Positions 37,661 to 47,598 of a stretch of DNA of 49,182 nt are shown one piece after another. The DNA comes from an uncultured Methylocystaceae bacterium (GTDB lineage Bacteria; Pseudomonadota; Alphaproteobacteria; Rhizobiales; Beijerinckiaceae), in assembly GCA_937870755.1 (NCBI GenBank), contig CALMZV010000010.1, forward strand, positions 1 to 49,182, written 5' to 3'. The notes beneath the pieces were generated by a model. That model did no database searches. It saw nothing but the letters and a program-made list of their open reading frames with translations, and was not told where the DNA came from. Made by a program: the position numbers and the translations under genes. The first letter of the stretch is position 1; the number at the start of each line of letters is the position of its first letter.

Positions 37661-38776
37661 ATGGCCGCCTACATCGCGCGCCGGCTTCTGCTCATGATCC
37701 CGACCATCCTCGGCATCATGCTCATCTCCTTCGCGGTGGTGCAGTTTGCGCCCGGCGGGCCCGTCGAGCGCGTGATCGCGCAATTGCAGGGGCAGGATTC
37801 GGGCGCCACCTCGCGGTTCGGCGGCGGCGGCGAGATCGGCGCCTCCGGCGGCGCGCAGCAATCGGCTTCCTCCGGCGACATGTCCAAATATCGCGGCGCG
37901 CAGGGGCTCGATCCGAAATTCATCGCGGAACTGGAGAAACAGTTCGGGTTCGACAAGCCCGCATGGGAGCGCTTCCTCATCATGATGCGCAACTATGCGA
38001 CGTTCGATTTCGGCCGTTCCTATTTCCGCGACACGCCGGTGCTCACCCTCATCGCGCAGAAACTGCCGGTGTCGATCACCCTCGGCCTGTGGATGACGCT
38101 CCTTTCCTATTCGATCTCCATTCCGCTGGGCATCGCCAAGGCGGTGCGCGACGGATCGCGGTTCGACATGTGGACATCCGCCATCATCATCGTCGGCTAC
38201 GCGATCCCGAGCTTTCTCTTCGCGATTCTGCTGATCGTGCTGTTCGCGGGCGGCTCGTTCCCCTACATCGGGCAGTTGTTTCCGTTGCGCGGGCTGACGT
38301 CGGAGAACTTCGCCGAACTGTCGCTCATCGGCAAGGCGAAGGATTATCTCTGGCATATCGCGCTGCCGATCACCGCCATGGCGCTCGGCTCCTTCGCCAC
38401 ATCCACCTTCCTCACCAAGAATTCGTTTCTCGACGAAATCAAGAAGCAATACGTGCAGACCGCCCGCATGAAAGGGCTGAGCGAGCGCCAGGTCCTCTAC
38501 GGGCACGTCTTCCGCAACGCCATGCTCATCGTCGTCTCGGGCTTTCCGGGCGCCTTCGTCCACGCCTTCTTCACCGGCGCGTTGCTGATCGAGACGATCT
38601 TCTCGCTGGACGGGCTGGGCCTGCTATCGTTCGAATCCATCGTCAATCGCGATTATCCGGTCGTCTTCGCGAATCTTTACATTTTCGCACTGCTCGGACT
38701 GATCGTGAATCTGCTGTCGGACCTTACCTATATGTGGATCGATCCGCGCATCGATTTCGAGACGCGGGAGGTCTGA
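37661..38776 (+). CDS. yejB: Peptide ABC transporter permease, YejB-like
   Basis: One of the two inner-membrane subunits of the Yej importer. The 371-aa product begins with the hydrophobic RRLLLMIPTILGIMLISFAVV and then has a long Gly/Ser/Gln-rich periplasmic insert (~residues 45-85), seen in YejB. The other hydrophobic segments follow from about residue 125. The EAA-type loop contacting the ATPase is at ~265-285 (RMKGLSERQVLYGHVFRNA). The start ATG lies 2 bp after the yejA stop; a longer upstream frame is a shadow of yejA. Confidence 0.92.
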   Translation: MAAYIARRLLLMIPTILGIMLISFAVVQFAPGGPVERVIAQLQGQDSGATSRFGGGGEIGASGGAQQSASSGDMSKYRGAQGLDPKFIAELEKQFGFDKPAWERFLIMMRNYATFDFGRSYFRDTPVLTLIAQKLPVSITLGLWMTLLSYSISIPLGIAKAVRDGSRFDMWTSAIIIVGYAIPSFLFAILLIVLFAGGSFPYIGQLFPLRGLTSENFAELSLIGKAKDYLWHIALPITAMALGSFATSTFLTKNSFLDEIKKQYVQTARMKGLSERQVLYGHVFRNAMLIVVSGFPGAFVHAFFTGALLIETIFSLDGLGLLSFESIVNRDYPVVFANLYIFALLGLIVNLLSDLTYMWIDPRIDFETREV

Positions 38777-39946
38777 TTGGACGCCTCCGTGCCACAGGCT
38801 GCGGTTGCGCTGGCGCCGAAGGCGAGCGCTGGCGGCTTTTTGCGGCTGACGCCGATCAACCGCCGCCGCCTCGACAATTTCAAGCGCAACCGGCGCGGCT
38901 ACTGGTCGTTCTGGTTTTTTTCGGTTCTGTTCGTCCTCTCGCTGTTCGCCGAATTCATCGCCAACGATCGCCCCATCCTGGCGTCCTACAAGGGCGAATT
39001 GCTCGCGCCCGTGCTGTTCGACTATCCGGAGGAGAAATTCGGCGGGTTTCTCGCCAAGACCGACTATCGCGACCCTTTCATCCAGAAGGAGATCGCGAGC
39101 CACGGCTGGGCGATCTGGCCGCCCATCCGCTATTCCTACAACACGCACAATCTCGAACTGCCCAGACCCGCGCCATCGCCGCCGACCTGGATGCTCGACA
39201 AGGAAACCTGCGCCAGAGCCGCCGAACGGCTTGTCGGCGCGGGCAGGCCCAATCGCGGTTGCGCGGACATCGAATGGAACTGGCTGGGCACCGACGATCA
39301 GGGCCGCGATGTTGTGGCGCGTCTCATCTACGGTTTTCGCATCTCCATCCTGTTCGGCCTCACGCTCGCGATCATCTCGTCCATCATCGGCGTCGCCGCC
39401 GGCGCCGTGCAGGGCTACTTCGGCGGCAAGATCGATCTCGTCATGCAGCGGTTCATCGAAATCTGGTCGTCGCTGCCTCATCTCTATCTTCTGATCATCG
39501 TGTCATCGATCATCACGCCGAGCTTCTTCGTGCTGTTGTTCATCCTGCTTCTTTTCTCGTGGGTGTCGCTCGTCCACGTGGTGCGCGCCGAGTTCCTGCG
39601 GGCGCGCAATTTCGAGTATGTCAACGCGGCGCGCGCGCTCGGCCTGTCGAACGCCAAGATCATCGCGCGCCATGTGCTGCCGAACGCGATGGTGGCGACG
39701 CTCACCTTCCTGCCCTTCGTGCTCAATTCCTCCATCACCACGCTCACCTCGCTCGATTTTCTCGGTTTCGGCCTGCCGCCCGGCTCTCCTTCGCTCGGCG
39801 AATTGCTGTTGCAGGGCAAGTCCAACCTCCAGGCGCCATGGCTCGGCCTGACGGGCTTCATCGTCATCGCGCTCATGCTGTCGCTGCTCGTCTTCATCGG
39901 CGAGGCGGTGCGCGACGCGTTCGATCCGCGAAAGGCGTTCCGATGA
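38777..39946 (+). CDS. yejE: Peptide ABC transporter permease, YejE-like
   Basis: The second membrane subunit of the Yej importer. The 389-aa product starts at a TTG directly after the yejB stop, with GGGAGG 5 nt upstream. The segment INRRRLDNFKRNRRGYWSFW before the first membrane helix is typical of YejE, which also has a large periplasmic loop (~60-160) ending in the dipeptide-permease motif WLGTDDQGRDV. The EAA loop is ARALGLSNAKIIARHVLPNA (~280-300). Its stop overlaps the yejF start (ATGA). Confidence 0.92.
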   Translation: MDASVPQAAVALAPKASAGGFLRLTPINRRRLDNFKRNRRGYWSFWFFSVLFVLSLFAEFIANDRPILASYKGELLAPVLFDYPEEKFGGFLAKTDYRDPFIQKEIASHGWAIWPPIRYSYNTHNLELPRPAPSPPTWMLDKETCARAAERLVGAGRPNRGCADIEWNWLGTDDQGRDVVARLIYGFRISILFGLTLAIISSIIGVAAGAVQGYFGGKIDLVMQRFIEIWSSLPHLYLLIIVSSIITPSFFVLLFILLLFSWVSLVHVVRAEFLRARNFEYVNAARALGLSNAKIIARHVLPNAMVATLTFLPFVLNSSITTLTSLDFLGFGLPPGSPSLGELLLQGKSNLQAPWLGLTGFIVIALMLSLLVFIGEAVRDAFDPRKAFR

Positions 39947-41571
39947 GCGAGCAACCGTTGCTGGAGGTTCGCAATCTCTCCATCGCCTTCCGGCAGGGCG
40001 GGCGCGAGACGGTCGCGGTGGAGAACGTGTCGTTCTCGCTGGCGCGCGGGCGCACGCTGGCGCTGGTGGGCGAATCGGGATCGGGCAAGTCCATCACGGC
40101 TTTGTCGCTCGTGCGGCTTCTGCCGGCGAGCGCGCATCATCCCAGCGGCGAAATCCTGTTCGAGGGGCGTGATGTCCTGAAATGCGACGAGGATGAATTG
40201 CGCGCCATGCGCGGCGCCAAGGTCACCATGGTGTTTCAGGAGCCGATGACCTCGCTCAATCCGCTGCACACGATCGAGAAACAGGTCGCCGAAGTGCTGG
40301 AGCAGCACGGCGAGAGCGATGCGGCGACCGTGCGCGCGCGCACGCTGGAATCGCTTCAGGAAGTGGGCATCCGCAATGCGCAGGAACGGCTCGGCGCCTA
40401 TCCGCATCAGTTGTCCGGCGGTCAGCGCCAGCGCGTGATGATCGCGATGGCGCTCGCCAATTGCCCGAACCTGTTCATCGCCGACGAACCGACGACAGCG
40501 CTGGACGTGACGGTGCAGGCGCAGATTCTTAAACTGTTGCGCGACCTGCAAAGCCGCCGCAACATGGCGATGCTGTTCATCACCCACGATCTCGGCATCG
40601 TGCGCAAGATCGCCGACGATGTCTGCGTCATGCAGCATGGCCGCATCGTGGAGGCGGGGCCGGTCGCCGAGATTTTCCGCAATCCCCGGCATCCCTACAC
40701 CAAGGCGCTGCTGGCGGCCGAGCCGAAAGGCTCCGCGCCGCCGCCCGACCCGCGCGCGCAAACCATTGTCAAGACGAACGACCTGCGCGTGTGGTTTCCC
40801 ATCAGGAGCGGGTTCTTCCGTCGCACCACCGGTTACGTGAAGGCGGTCGACGGCGTGAGCGTTGAGGTGCGCGAGGGCCAGACGCTCGGCGTGGTCGGGG
40901 AATCGGGCTCCGGCAAGACCACGCTGGGTCTGGCCATACTGCGGCTCATCCGCTCCGACGGGCCCATTCTCTATCTCGGCCGCAACATCGACGGGCTGGG
41001 CGCGCGGCGGATGCGCCCGCTGCGTCACGACATGCAGATCGTGTTTCAGGATCCCTACGGTTCGCTGTCGCCGCGCATGTCGGTCGCCGAGATCGTCGAG
41101 GAAGGCCTGCTGGTGCAGGATCGCGGCCTCGCCTACGAGCAGCGGCGCGAGATCGTGGCGCGCGCGCTCGCCGACACCGGGCTCGATCCGGCGAATATGG
41201 ATCGCTATCCGCACGAGTTTTCCGGCGGACAGCGTCAGCGCATCGCGATTGCGCGCGCCATGGCGCTGGAGCCGAAATTCGTCGTGCTGGACGAGCCGAC
41301 CTCGGCGCTCGACATGTCGGTGCAGGCGCAGATCGTCGATCTGTTGCGCGATCTGCAGAGAAAGCGCGGCCTGGCCTACATGTTCATCAGCCACGATCTG
41401 AAAGTGGTGAAGGCGTTGGCGACCGAAGTTCTGGTCATGCGCCACGGCGTGGTGGTGGAGCAGGGGCCGGCGACGGAAATCTTCGCCGCGCCGAAGACCG
41501 ACTACACGCGCGCGCTGTTCGCCGCGGCGTTCGACATCGAGGCGGTCGAGCCGGCGGCCGTGGCGCAATAG
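39943..41571 (+). CDS. yejF: Peptide ABC transporter ATP-binding protein, YejF-like (two ATPase domains)
   Basis: The energising subunit of the Yej importer. The 542-aa protein contains two complete ABC ATPase domains in one chain. The first has GESGSGKS (Walker A), LSGGQRQR (signature) and LFIADEPT (Walker B); the second has GESGSGKT, FSGGQRQR and VVLDEPTSALD. Both keep the switch histidine (ITHD, ISHD). A short oligopeptide C-terminal segment (PRHPYTKALL) follows each, as in DppD/DppF proteins. Start ATG overlaps the yejE stop. deoB starts 3 bp after the stop. Confidence 0.94.
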   Translation: MSEQPLLEVRNLSIAFRQGGRETVAVENVSFSLARGRTLALVGESGSGKSITALSLVRLLPASAHHPSGEILFEGRDVLKCDEDELRAMRGAKVTMVFQEPMTSLNPLHTIEKQVAEVLEQHGESDAATVRARTLESLQEVGIRNAQERLGAYPHQLSGGQRQRVMIAMALANCPNLFIADEPTTALDVTVQAQILKLLRDLQSRRNMAMLFITHDLGIVRKIADDVCVMQHGRIVEAGPVAEIFRNPRHPYTKALLAAEPKGSAPPPDPRAQTIVKTNDLRVWFPIRSGFFRRTTGYVKAVDGVSVEVREGQTLGVVGESGSGKTTLGLAILRLIRSDGPILYLGRNIDGLGARRMRPLRHDMQIVFQDPYGSLSPRMSVAEIVEEGLLVQDRGLAYEQRREIVARALADTGLDPANMDRYPHEFSGGQRQRIAIARAMALEPKFVVLDEPTSALDMSVQAQIVDLLRDLQRKRGLAYMFISHDLKVVKALATEVLVMRHGVVVEQGPATEIFAAPKTDYTRALFAAAFDIEAVEPAAVAQ

Positions 41572-41574
41572 GCG

Positions 41575-42798
41575 ATGGCGCGCGCGCTTCTGATCGTTCT
41601 GGATTCGGTCGGCTGCGGCGGCGCGCCCGACGCGGCGGCCTTCGGCGACGAGGGCGCCGACACGCTCGGCAATCTCGCGCGCGCCTGTGCGAGGGGCGCC
41701 GGCGACAACGCCGCGCGCCGCGGCCCGCTGCGCCTGCCCAACCTCGATGCGCTCGGCCTCGGCCGCGCCTGCGAAATCTCCACTGGCGCGCTGCCGCCCG
41801 GCCTCACGCGCGCCATGCGCGCCGAGGCCGTTTTCGGCTGCGCGATCGAAACCGCGCCCGGCAAGGACACGCCGTCGGGCCATTGGGAGATGGCGGGCGC
41901 GCCCGCGCGCGCGCCGTTTGGCCTGTTCCCCGACACGGTTCCCGCGTTCCCGCGCGAACTGACGGATGCGCTGATTGCGCGCGCGCGCCTGCCGGGCCTT
42001 CTGGGCCTGCGCCACGCAGCCGGCGTGCCGATCGTGGAGGAACTGGGCGAGGCGCATGTCGCGACCGGCAAGCCCATCGTCTACACCTCGGTCGACTCCG
42101 TCCTGCAGATCGCCGCGCACGAAACCGCGTTCGGCCTCGAGCGTCTCTACGAAACCTGCAGCATCGCGCGCGAGATCGCCGACCGCTGGAACGTCGGGCG
42201 CGTCATCGCGCGCCCGTTCGTGGGCGCCTCGCGCGCCGACTTTTGCCGCACGCCGCACCGCCGGGATTTTCCGCTGCCGCCGCCGCCGGGCAACCTGTTC
42301 GATCGCGTCGCGCAGGCCGGCCGGGCCGCCTATGCGCTCGGCAAGATCGGCGACATTTTCGGTCATCGCGCGACGGGCCGCGAGATCAAGGCGGCGAACA
42401 ACGACGGCGTCGTCGACGCCATTCTGGCAGCGCTCGACGAGGCGCCCGACGGCGCGCTGGTGTTCGCCAATCTCGTCGATTTCGACACCGACTACGGCCA
42501 CCGCCGCGATGTGGCGGGCTATGCGGCCGCGCTCGAATCTTTCGATCGTCGCCTGCCGCAGATCGAGGCGCGCTTGCGCTCCGGCGATCTGATGATCATT
42601 GCCGCCGACCATGGCAACGATCCGACGTTTCGCGGAACCGACCACACGCGCGAGAACGCGCCGATCGCCGGCCTGCTCAAGGGCGGGCGCGGCGCGGATG
42701 TCGGACGGCGCGCGAGTTTCGCCGACATCGGCCAGACGGTCGCACGCCATCTCGGGCTTGCGCCCGTCGCGCAGGGCGCCGCGTTCGACCTGGCCTGA
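41575..42798 (+). CDS. deoB: Phosphopentomutase
   Basis: Interconverts ribose-1-phosphate/deoxyribose-1-phosphate and the 5-phosphates, linking nucleoside breakdown to central metabolism. The 407-aa product is a member of the alkaline phosphatase superfamily with two metal ions. Asp10-Ser11 begins the metal site ([11 protein letters not shown]), [13 protein letters not shown] is the DeoB-specific stretch, and [17 protein letters not shown] supplies further ligands. The length fits the family. It begins 3 bp after yejF, so it may be co-transcribed with the peptide importer, although no other nucleoside gene is near. Confidence 0.95.
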   Translation: MARALLIVLDSVGCGGAPDAAAFGDEGADTLGNLARACARGAGDNAARRGPLRLPNLDALGLGRACEISTGALPPGLTRAMRAEAVFGCAIETAPGKDTPSGHWEMAGAPARAPFGLFPDTVPAFPRELTDALIARARLPGLLGLRHAAGVPIVEELGEAHVATGKPIVYTSVDSVLQIAAHETAFGLERLYETCSIAREIADRWNVGRVIARPFVGASRADFCRTPHRRDFPLPPPPGNLFDRVAQAGRAAYALGKIGDIFGHRATGREIKAANNDGVVDAILAALDEAPDGALVFANLVDFDTDYGHRRDVAGYAAALESFDRRLPQIEARLRSGDLMIIAADHGNDPTFRGTDHTRENAPIAGLLKGGRGADVGRRASFADIGQTVARHLGLAPVAQGAAFDLA

Positions 42799-42822
42799 CG
42801 ACGTGGGCTGACGACCTGGGCT
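42797..42822 (+). repeat. Short tandem repeat just after deoB
   Basis: Two 13-bp copies, GACGACGTGGGCT and GACGACCTGGGCT, differ by one base. They overlap the deoB stop codon and run into the adjacent hairpin. Confidence 0.6.
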
Positions 42823-42838
42823 GACGGTCGCGTCAGCC
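42819..42838. terminator. Hairpin between convergent deoB and the FAH-family gene
   Basis: GGCTGACG (42819-42826) pairs perfectly with CGTCAGCC (42831-42838) around a GTCG loop. It sits between two converging genes, and its 3' arm includes the stop codon of the minus-strand gene. There is no T-run on either side, so it would be a bidirectional but non-canonical terminator. Confidence 0.5.
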
Positions 42839-43609
42839 GACGACGATCTCCACCCTGCCCAGCGGCCCGAAATCGGCGACCGCCGCCTGGCCCGCGCCCA
42901 TCGGCGCCGGCGCGATGACCGTGCCGGTCGTCACGAATTCGCCGGCCTTCAGGCCGCGCCCGAGCGCGACGAGCGCGTTGGCGAGCCACGCCGTCGCGCC
43001 GAACGGTCCGCCCTCCACATTCGCGCCCTTGCCCGTGGCCACGCGCGCGCCGTTCACGATCAGCGCGATCTCCGCCTCCGTCAGATCGAGCGCGGCGAAA
43101 TCCGTCCGCCAGGCGCCGACGATCCACTGCGCATGGCCGGCGAGGTCGGCGATCAGCCCGGCGCCGCCGGAAGGCCCGCCCGGCGCGATGGTCGAGCCCA
43201 CGAGTTCGATGGCCGGCGCCACGGCGCGCGTCGACGCGCGGATCGCGGCGGCGTCGTAGGGGCCGTCGCGGCCGTCGAGATCGCGGCCGATTTCCAGCGC
43301 GATCTCGGCTTCGTAGGCGCGGTGAAAGCCCGGCCGGAAGGTCGCGCGCGCAGGCGAGAGGGATGTCATCTGCCGGTAGAGGCGCCCGAGAAACGGCTCG
43401 CAAAGCCCGAGCGCGGCGCGCGCGGGCGGGTTGGTCGCGCCGATCTTCCAGCCGATGGGCTGAAAACCGCGTTCGGCGGCCAGCAGCCGTTCGGTCTCGA
43501 ACTGCACGCGATAGGCCCCCGCAGCGTCCAGCCCCGCCAGGTCCGCCGGCGCGGCGCTCTCGCCCGCGCGCGCCGATACGATCGCCCGGGCCGCTGCTTG
43601 ATCGTTCAT
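42833..43609 (-). CDS. 2-keto-4-pentenoate hydratase-like (MhpD/FAH superfamily) protein
   Basis: A 258-aa enzyme of the fumarylacetoacetate hydrolase superfamily, of the 2-keto-4-pentenoate hydratase/oxalocrotonate decarboxylase type. Characteristic segments are PIGWKIGATN near residues 50-60, RAYEAEIALEIGRDL with the metal-binding glutamates, and the C-terminal TTGTVIAPAPMGAGQ and DFGPLG. Such enzymes work late in aromatic meta-cleavage pathways, but no other pathway gene is near, so the substrate is open. Start ATG at 43609 has GGGGGAA just upstream; a longer frame to 43693 has no ribosome site and overlaps the divergent gene. Confidence 0.85.
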   Translation of the reverse strand: MNDQAAARAIVSARAGESAAPADLAGLDAAGAYRVQFETERLLAAERGFQPIGWKIGATNPPARAALGLCEPFLGRLYRQMTSLSPARATFRPGFHRAYEAEIALEIGRDLDGRDGPYDAAAIRASTRAVAPAIELVGSTIAPGGPSGGAGLIADLAGHAQWIVGAWRTDFAALDLTEAEIALIVNGARVATGKGANVEGGPFGATAWLANALVALGRGLKAGEFVTTGTVIAPAPMGAGQAAVADFGPLGRVEIVVG

Positions 43610-43691
43610 TTCATTCCCCCTTCCGCCCGCCTGCGGCCTGCGGCCGCGCGTCCGCTTGCGCTTGCGGGCGTGCGGCGCCACAACACCGGCC

Positions 43692-44495
43692 ATGACAGCG
43701 CAGAATCTGCCCGCGTGGCTTCCCTTGTCGGTCGCCGTCTGGCTTATCCAGATGATCGCTTATCACGGCATCGGCCTCTGGTTCGAGTGGCTCGACCGCA
43801 CGGGTCGGCTGTCGGCCTACAAGACCCGGCCGGTCGATCGCGTCACCTATTTCGACGTGCTGCCGCGCGTGCTCGTCAATCAGGTCTTCATCCTGCTGCC
43901 GGCGATGATGGCGGCGCAATGGCTCGGGCTGGCCTATGTCGGCGCCGACCATATCGGGCTCGTCATGTTCCTTGTCGGCCTGATCGGCCTGACAGTCGGG
44001 CACGATCTGGTGCAATACGTGTCGCACGCCTGGATTTTGCATCGCCCCGCGCTCATGCGGAAACTGGGGCATTCCGTCCATCATTCCACTACCGCCAGTC
44101 GCGCCATCAGCGCCTGTTACATGAGCGCGGCCGATTTCTTTCTGGAGATCGTCTGCCCCTATCTGCTGCCCCTGATCGTCGTCAGCGCCATCGGCAGCGG
44201 CGGCTCGGATTTGCTGTTCCACGCCTTCACGGTCAGCGCCGGCGCCTTCGGCGGACTCTACGAACATTCGGGTTACGATTTCGGCACGAAACTGGCCAGG
44301 AGCGCCAATCCGCTCGCCCGTTTCGTGGCCGCGCGCATCTCCTCGCGGGCGCACGCCGAGCATCATTCGCGCGGCAACGTCTCTTACAGCGACGGGTTCG
44401 GCTCCTCCAACATCTGCGACACCGTGTTCAAGACGCGCTGGGACCTCGTCGCGCCGCGCGAACGCCGCCGCCGCTCGCAGGAAACGCAGGCCTGA
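43692..44495 (+). CDS. Sterol desaturase / fatty acid hydroxylase superfamily membrane protein
   Basis: A 267-aa integral-membrane di-iron protein. It has the full histidine pattern: D105-x3-Y109-x2-H112-x4-H117, then HSVHH (His127, 130, 131), and HAEHH (His221, 224, 225). These ligate the two irons in the family, which hydroxylates or desaturates C-H bonds of lipids with oxygen. At least four hydrophobic segments are visible (about 8-30, 57-78, 86-110 and 152-170). The substrate is unknown; hopanoids, sterol-like lipids or carotenoids are possible. Start at the ATG at 43692; no strong ribosome site is present. The GMC oxidoreductase follows 70 bp downstream. Confidence 0.88.
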   Translation: MTAQNLPAWLPLSVAVWLIQMIAYHGIGLWFEWLDRTGRLSAYKTRPVDRVTYFDVLPRVLVNQVFILLPAMMAAQWLGLAYVGADHIGLVMFLVGLIGLTVGHDLVQYVSHAWILHRPALMRKLGHSVHHSTTASRAISACYMSAADFFLEIVCPYLLPLIVVSAIGSGGSDLLFHAFTVSAGAFGGLYEHSGYDFGTKLARSANPLARFVAARISSRAHAEHHSRGNVSYSDGFGSSNICDTVFKTRWDLVAPRERRRRSQETQA

Positions 44496-44565
44496 TCCGC
44501 CTCTCTGGCTTTTCTTTGCGGGCGACGTAGACTGTTTCCGGATGTGGCCTTCGGGAGAGGGCGCC

Positions 44566-46161
44566 ATGGAACAGTTCGATTTCCTTATTCTCGGCGGCGG
44601 CTCCGCCGGCTGCGCGCTCGCCGGCCGCCTGAGCGAGGATACGCGCACCACCGTCGCCCTGTTCGAAGCCGGCGACGACGGCGCGAACTGGATGGTGCGC
44701 ACGCCGATGGCGGCGGCGGCGATGATCCCGCGCGCCATCCGCAACTGGGTCTACGAGACGGTTCCGCAAAAGGGCCTCAACGGCCGCAAAGGCTATCAGC
44801 CGCGCGGCAAGACGCTCGGCGGCTGCTCCGCCATCAACGCGATGGTCTACATTCGCGGCCACCGCTGGGACTACGACCATTGGGCCGCGCTCGGCAACGC
44901 CGGGTGGGGCTGGCAGGACGTGCTGCCCTATTTCAAGCGGGCGGAGAACAACGAGGACTTCCACGACGACCTGCACGGACAGGGCGGCCCGCTCAACGTG
45001 GCGCGGCTGCGCACCGACAACCCCTTGCAGCAGGTCTATCTCGACGCCGCGCGCGAGGCGCAGCTGCCGATCGTGGAGGATTTCAACGGGCCGAGCCAGG
45101 AAGGCTGCGGCCTGTATCAGGTGACGCAGATCAACGGCGAGCGCTGTTCGGCCGCGCGCGCCTATGTCCATCCGCACATGCAGACGCGCCCCAATCTTGC
45201 GGTGCGCACCGGCGCGCGCGTGCGCCGCATCCTGTTCGAGGGGTTGCGCGCCGTCGGCGCGGAGATCGACATCGGCGGCCGGACGCAGACGTTCCGCGCA
45301 CGGCGCGAGGTCGTCCTGTCGGGCGGCGCCTTCGGCTCGCCGCAGATCCTCATGCTGTCGGGCGTCGGGGATGCGGCGGCCCTGAAGCAGGTCGGCGTCG
45401 CCCCGCTCCACCATCTGCCGGGCGTGGGCGCCAACCTTCAGGACCATCCCGATTTCATCTTCGGCTACGAGACGAAATCGCTCGATACCGTCGGCTATTC
45501 GCTGGCCGGCGCGCGGCGTCTTCTGTCGGAAATCGGCCGCTACCGCCGCGAGCGCCGCGGCATGGCCACCACCAACTACGCGGAGGGCGGCGCCTTCCTG
45601 CGCACCCGCGCCGATCTCGCCATTCCCGACGTGCAGCTGCATTTCGTCATCGCGCTGGTGGAGGACCACGCACGCAAGCAGCGGCTCGGCCACGGCCTGT
45701 CGTGCCATGTCTGCGTGTTGCGTCCCTACAGCCGCGGAACGGTTGCGCTCGCCTCCTCCGACCCGATGGCCGCGCCGCTGATCGACCCCGATTTCCTCGG
45801 CGACGAGCGCGACGTCGACACGCTGGTCGCGGGCTACAGGCTCACGCGCCGCATCATGGACGCGCCGTCCATGATGAAGCTGCGCGGTCGCGACCTGTTC
45901 ACCGAAGGCGTGGAGACCGACGACCAGATCCGCGACGTGCTGCGTGCGCGCACCGATACGGTCTACCACCCCGTGGGAACCTGCGCGATGGGTCCGGATG
46001 CGGCGACGGCTGTCGTCGACGCCGAGCTGCGCGTGCACGGCCTGCAGGGGCTGCGCGTGGTCGACGCCTCCATCATGCCGACGCTGGTCGGCGGCAACAC
46101 CAACGCGCCGACCATCATGATCGCGGAAAAAGCGGCCGATATGATCCGAAAGTCGGCATGA
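44566..46161 (+). CDS. GMC family FAD-dependent oxidoreductase (choline dehydrogenase-like)
   Basis: A 531-aa flavoprotein that oxidises an alcohol group. The FAD-binding start is [15 protein letters not shown] (residues ~6-20). The first GMC signature lies around [18 protein letters not shown], the second around [15 protein letters not shown]. The catalytic histidine is in [10 protein letters not shown] and the partner asparagine in GGNTNAPT near the C-terminus. It resembles choline dehydrogenases and other short alcohol dehydrogenases; the substrate cannot be told. GGGAGAGGG precedes the ATG. The ugp genes follow on the same strand after 107 bp. Confidence 0.9.
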   Translation: MEQFDFLILGGGSAGCALAGRLSEDTRTTVALFEAGDDGANWMVRTPMAAAAMIPRAIRNWVYETVPQKGLNGRKGYQPRGKTLGGCSAINAMVYIRGHRWDYDHWAALGNAGWGWQDVLPYFKRAENNEDFHDDLHGQGGPLNVARLRTDNPLQQVYLDAAREAQLPIVEDFNGPSQEGCGLYQVTQINGERCSAARAYVHPHMQTRPNLAVRTGARVRRILFEGLRAVGAEIDIGGRTQTFRARREVVLSGGAFGSPQILMLSGVGDAAALKQVGVAPLHHLPGVGANLQDHPDFIFGYETKSLDTVGYSLAGARRLLSEIGRYRRERRGMATTNYAEGGAFLRTRADLAIPDVQLHFVIALVEDHARKQRLGHGLSCHVCVLRPYSRGTVALASSDPMAAPLIDPDFLGDERDVDTLVAGYRLTRRIMDAPSMMKLRGRDLFTEGVETDDQIRDVLRARTDTVYHPVGTCAMGPDAATAVVDAELRVHGLQGLRVVDASIMPTLVGGNTNAPTIMIAEKAADMIRKSA

Positions 46162-46268
46162 AAACGCGCGCGCGTCGCAGCGCGGTCATGAATGTGTCGC
46201 GCCGCTGCAATCGCGCCGTGTTGCAACGCGCCGCCGGACAGGCAGGAAAGTCGACAGGGAGAATGCAC

Positions 46269-47576
46269 ATGCGATCGATTCTCGCGCTGGCCGTGTCCGC
46301 GCTCGCTTTGGCGCAGGCCAGGGCGGCGACCGAAATCCAGTGGTGGCACGCCATGACCGGCGCCAACAACGACGTGATCGTGAAACTGGCGGAGGAGTTC
46401 AACGCCGCGCAGCCGGACTACAAGGTCGTGCCGTCCTACAAGGGCGGTTATGCGGACACGATGAACGCCGGCATCGCGGCGTTTCGCGCCGGACAGGCGC
46501 CGCATATCCTCCAGGTGTTCGAGGTCGGCACCGCGACGATGATGTCGGCCAAGGGCGCGATCAAACCGGTCTATCGGCTGATGCAGGAAGCCGGCGAGAA
46601 ATTCGATCCTTCCGCCTATCTGCCCGCGGTCGCCGGTTATTATTCGACATCGAAAGGCGAAATGCTGTCGATGCCGTTCAATTCCTCCTCGATGGTGCTG
46701 TGGGTCAACAAGGACGCGCTGGCGAAGGCGGGGCTCGACCCGGAAAAGCCGCCGAAAACCTGGCCCGAAACGTTCGAGGCGGCGAAAAAACTGCGCGCGA
46801 CCGTTTCACCCACCTGCGGCATGTCGTCGGCCTGGATCAGCTGGGCGCTGATCGAGCAGTTCTCGGCCTGGCACAACGCGCCCATCGGCACGAAGGCCAA
46901 CGGCCTCGACGGGTTCGACACGGAGCTGAAATTCAACTCGCCGCTGCACGTGAAACTGCTCGCTTCGCTCGCCGAGCTTCAAAAGGACAAGAGCTTCGAC
47001 TATTCCGGCCGCACCAATACGGGCGAAGGCCGCTTCACCTCGGGCGAGTGTCCGCTCTTTCTCACTTCGTCTGCCTTTTTCGGCAACGTGCGCGCGAACG
47101 CGAAATTCGCGTATACGAACGCGGCCATGCCCTATTACGCGGATGTGGCCGGCGCGCCCCAGAACTCGATCATCGGCGGCGCGTCGCTGTGGGTGATGGG
47201 CGGCAAGCCGGACGGCGATTACAAGGGCGTCGCGAAATTCCTGACCTTCCTGTCGGACACAGACCGCCAGGCGCAGCTGCATCAGGTGTCGGGCTATCTG
47301 CCGATCACCAAGGCGGCCTATGAGAAAACCAGGGCGTCGGGCTTCTACGAGAAGAATCCGATTCTCGAAACGCCGCTGAAGGAGTTGACGAACAAGCCTC
47401 CGACGGACAATTCGCGCGGATTGCGGTTCGGAAACATGGTGCAGATGCGCGACGTGTGGGCCGAGGAGATCGAACAGGCGCTCGCCGGCAAGAAGGGCGC
47501 GCAGGAAGCGCTCGACGCCGCCGTCCAGCGCGGCAACCAGATGTTGCGGCAGTTCGAGCGCACGGCCGGGCGGTAG
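46269..47576 (+). CDS. ugpB: sn-Glycerol-3-phosphate ABC transporter substrate-binding protein
   Basis: Periplasmic binding protein for sn-glycerol-3-phosphate and glycerophosphodiesters. The 435-aa product has a signal peptide (residues 1-18, ending AQARAA), then the strongly conserved UgpB stretch [16 protein letters not shown] and the [16 protein letters not shown] segment. Two ATGs are in frame. I prefer 46269, which has AGGGAG at a good distance (~8 nt); 46263 is too close to it. The frame upstream is a shadow of the GMC gene. The order ugpB-ugpA-ugpE differs from the E. coli ugpBAEC only in that ugpC lies outside the window. Confidence 0.93.
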   Translation: MRSILALAVSALALAQARAATEIQWWHAMTGANNDVIVKLAEEFNAAQPDYKVVPSYKGGYADTMNAGIAAFRAGQAPHILQVFEVGTATMMSAKGAIKPVYRLMQEAGEKFDPSAYLPAVAGYYSTSKGEMLSMPFNSSSMVLWVNKDALAKAGLDPEKPPKTWPETFEAAKKLRATVSPTCGMSSAWISWALIEQFSAWHNAPIGTKANGLDGFDTELKFNSPLHVKLLASLAELQKDKSFDYSGRTNTGEGRFTSGECPLFLTSSAFFGNVRANAKFAYTNAAMPYYADVAGAPQNSIIGGASLWVMGGKPDGDYKGVAKFLTFLSDTDRQAQLHQVSGYLPITKAAYEKTRASGFYEKNPILETPLKELTNKPPTDNSRGLRFGNMVQMRDVWAEEIEQALAGKKGAQEALDAAVQRGNQMLRQFERTAGR

Positions 47577-47598
47577 CGCGCGCCGGCGAGGGAAGTGG

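Noticed and set aside
39484-42750. A 1088-codon open frame on the minus strand across yejE, yejF and deoB
   Set aside because: It lies opposite three clear genes with strong family motifs. Its translation is Arg/Ala/Gly/Asp/His-rich low complexity, the usual antisense product of GC-rich codons.
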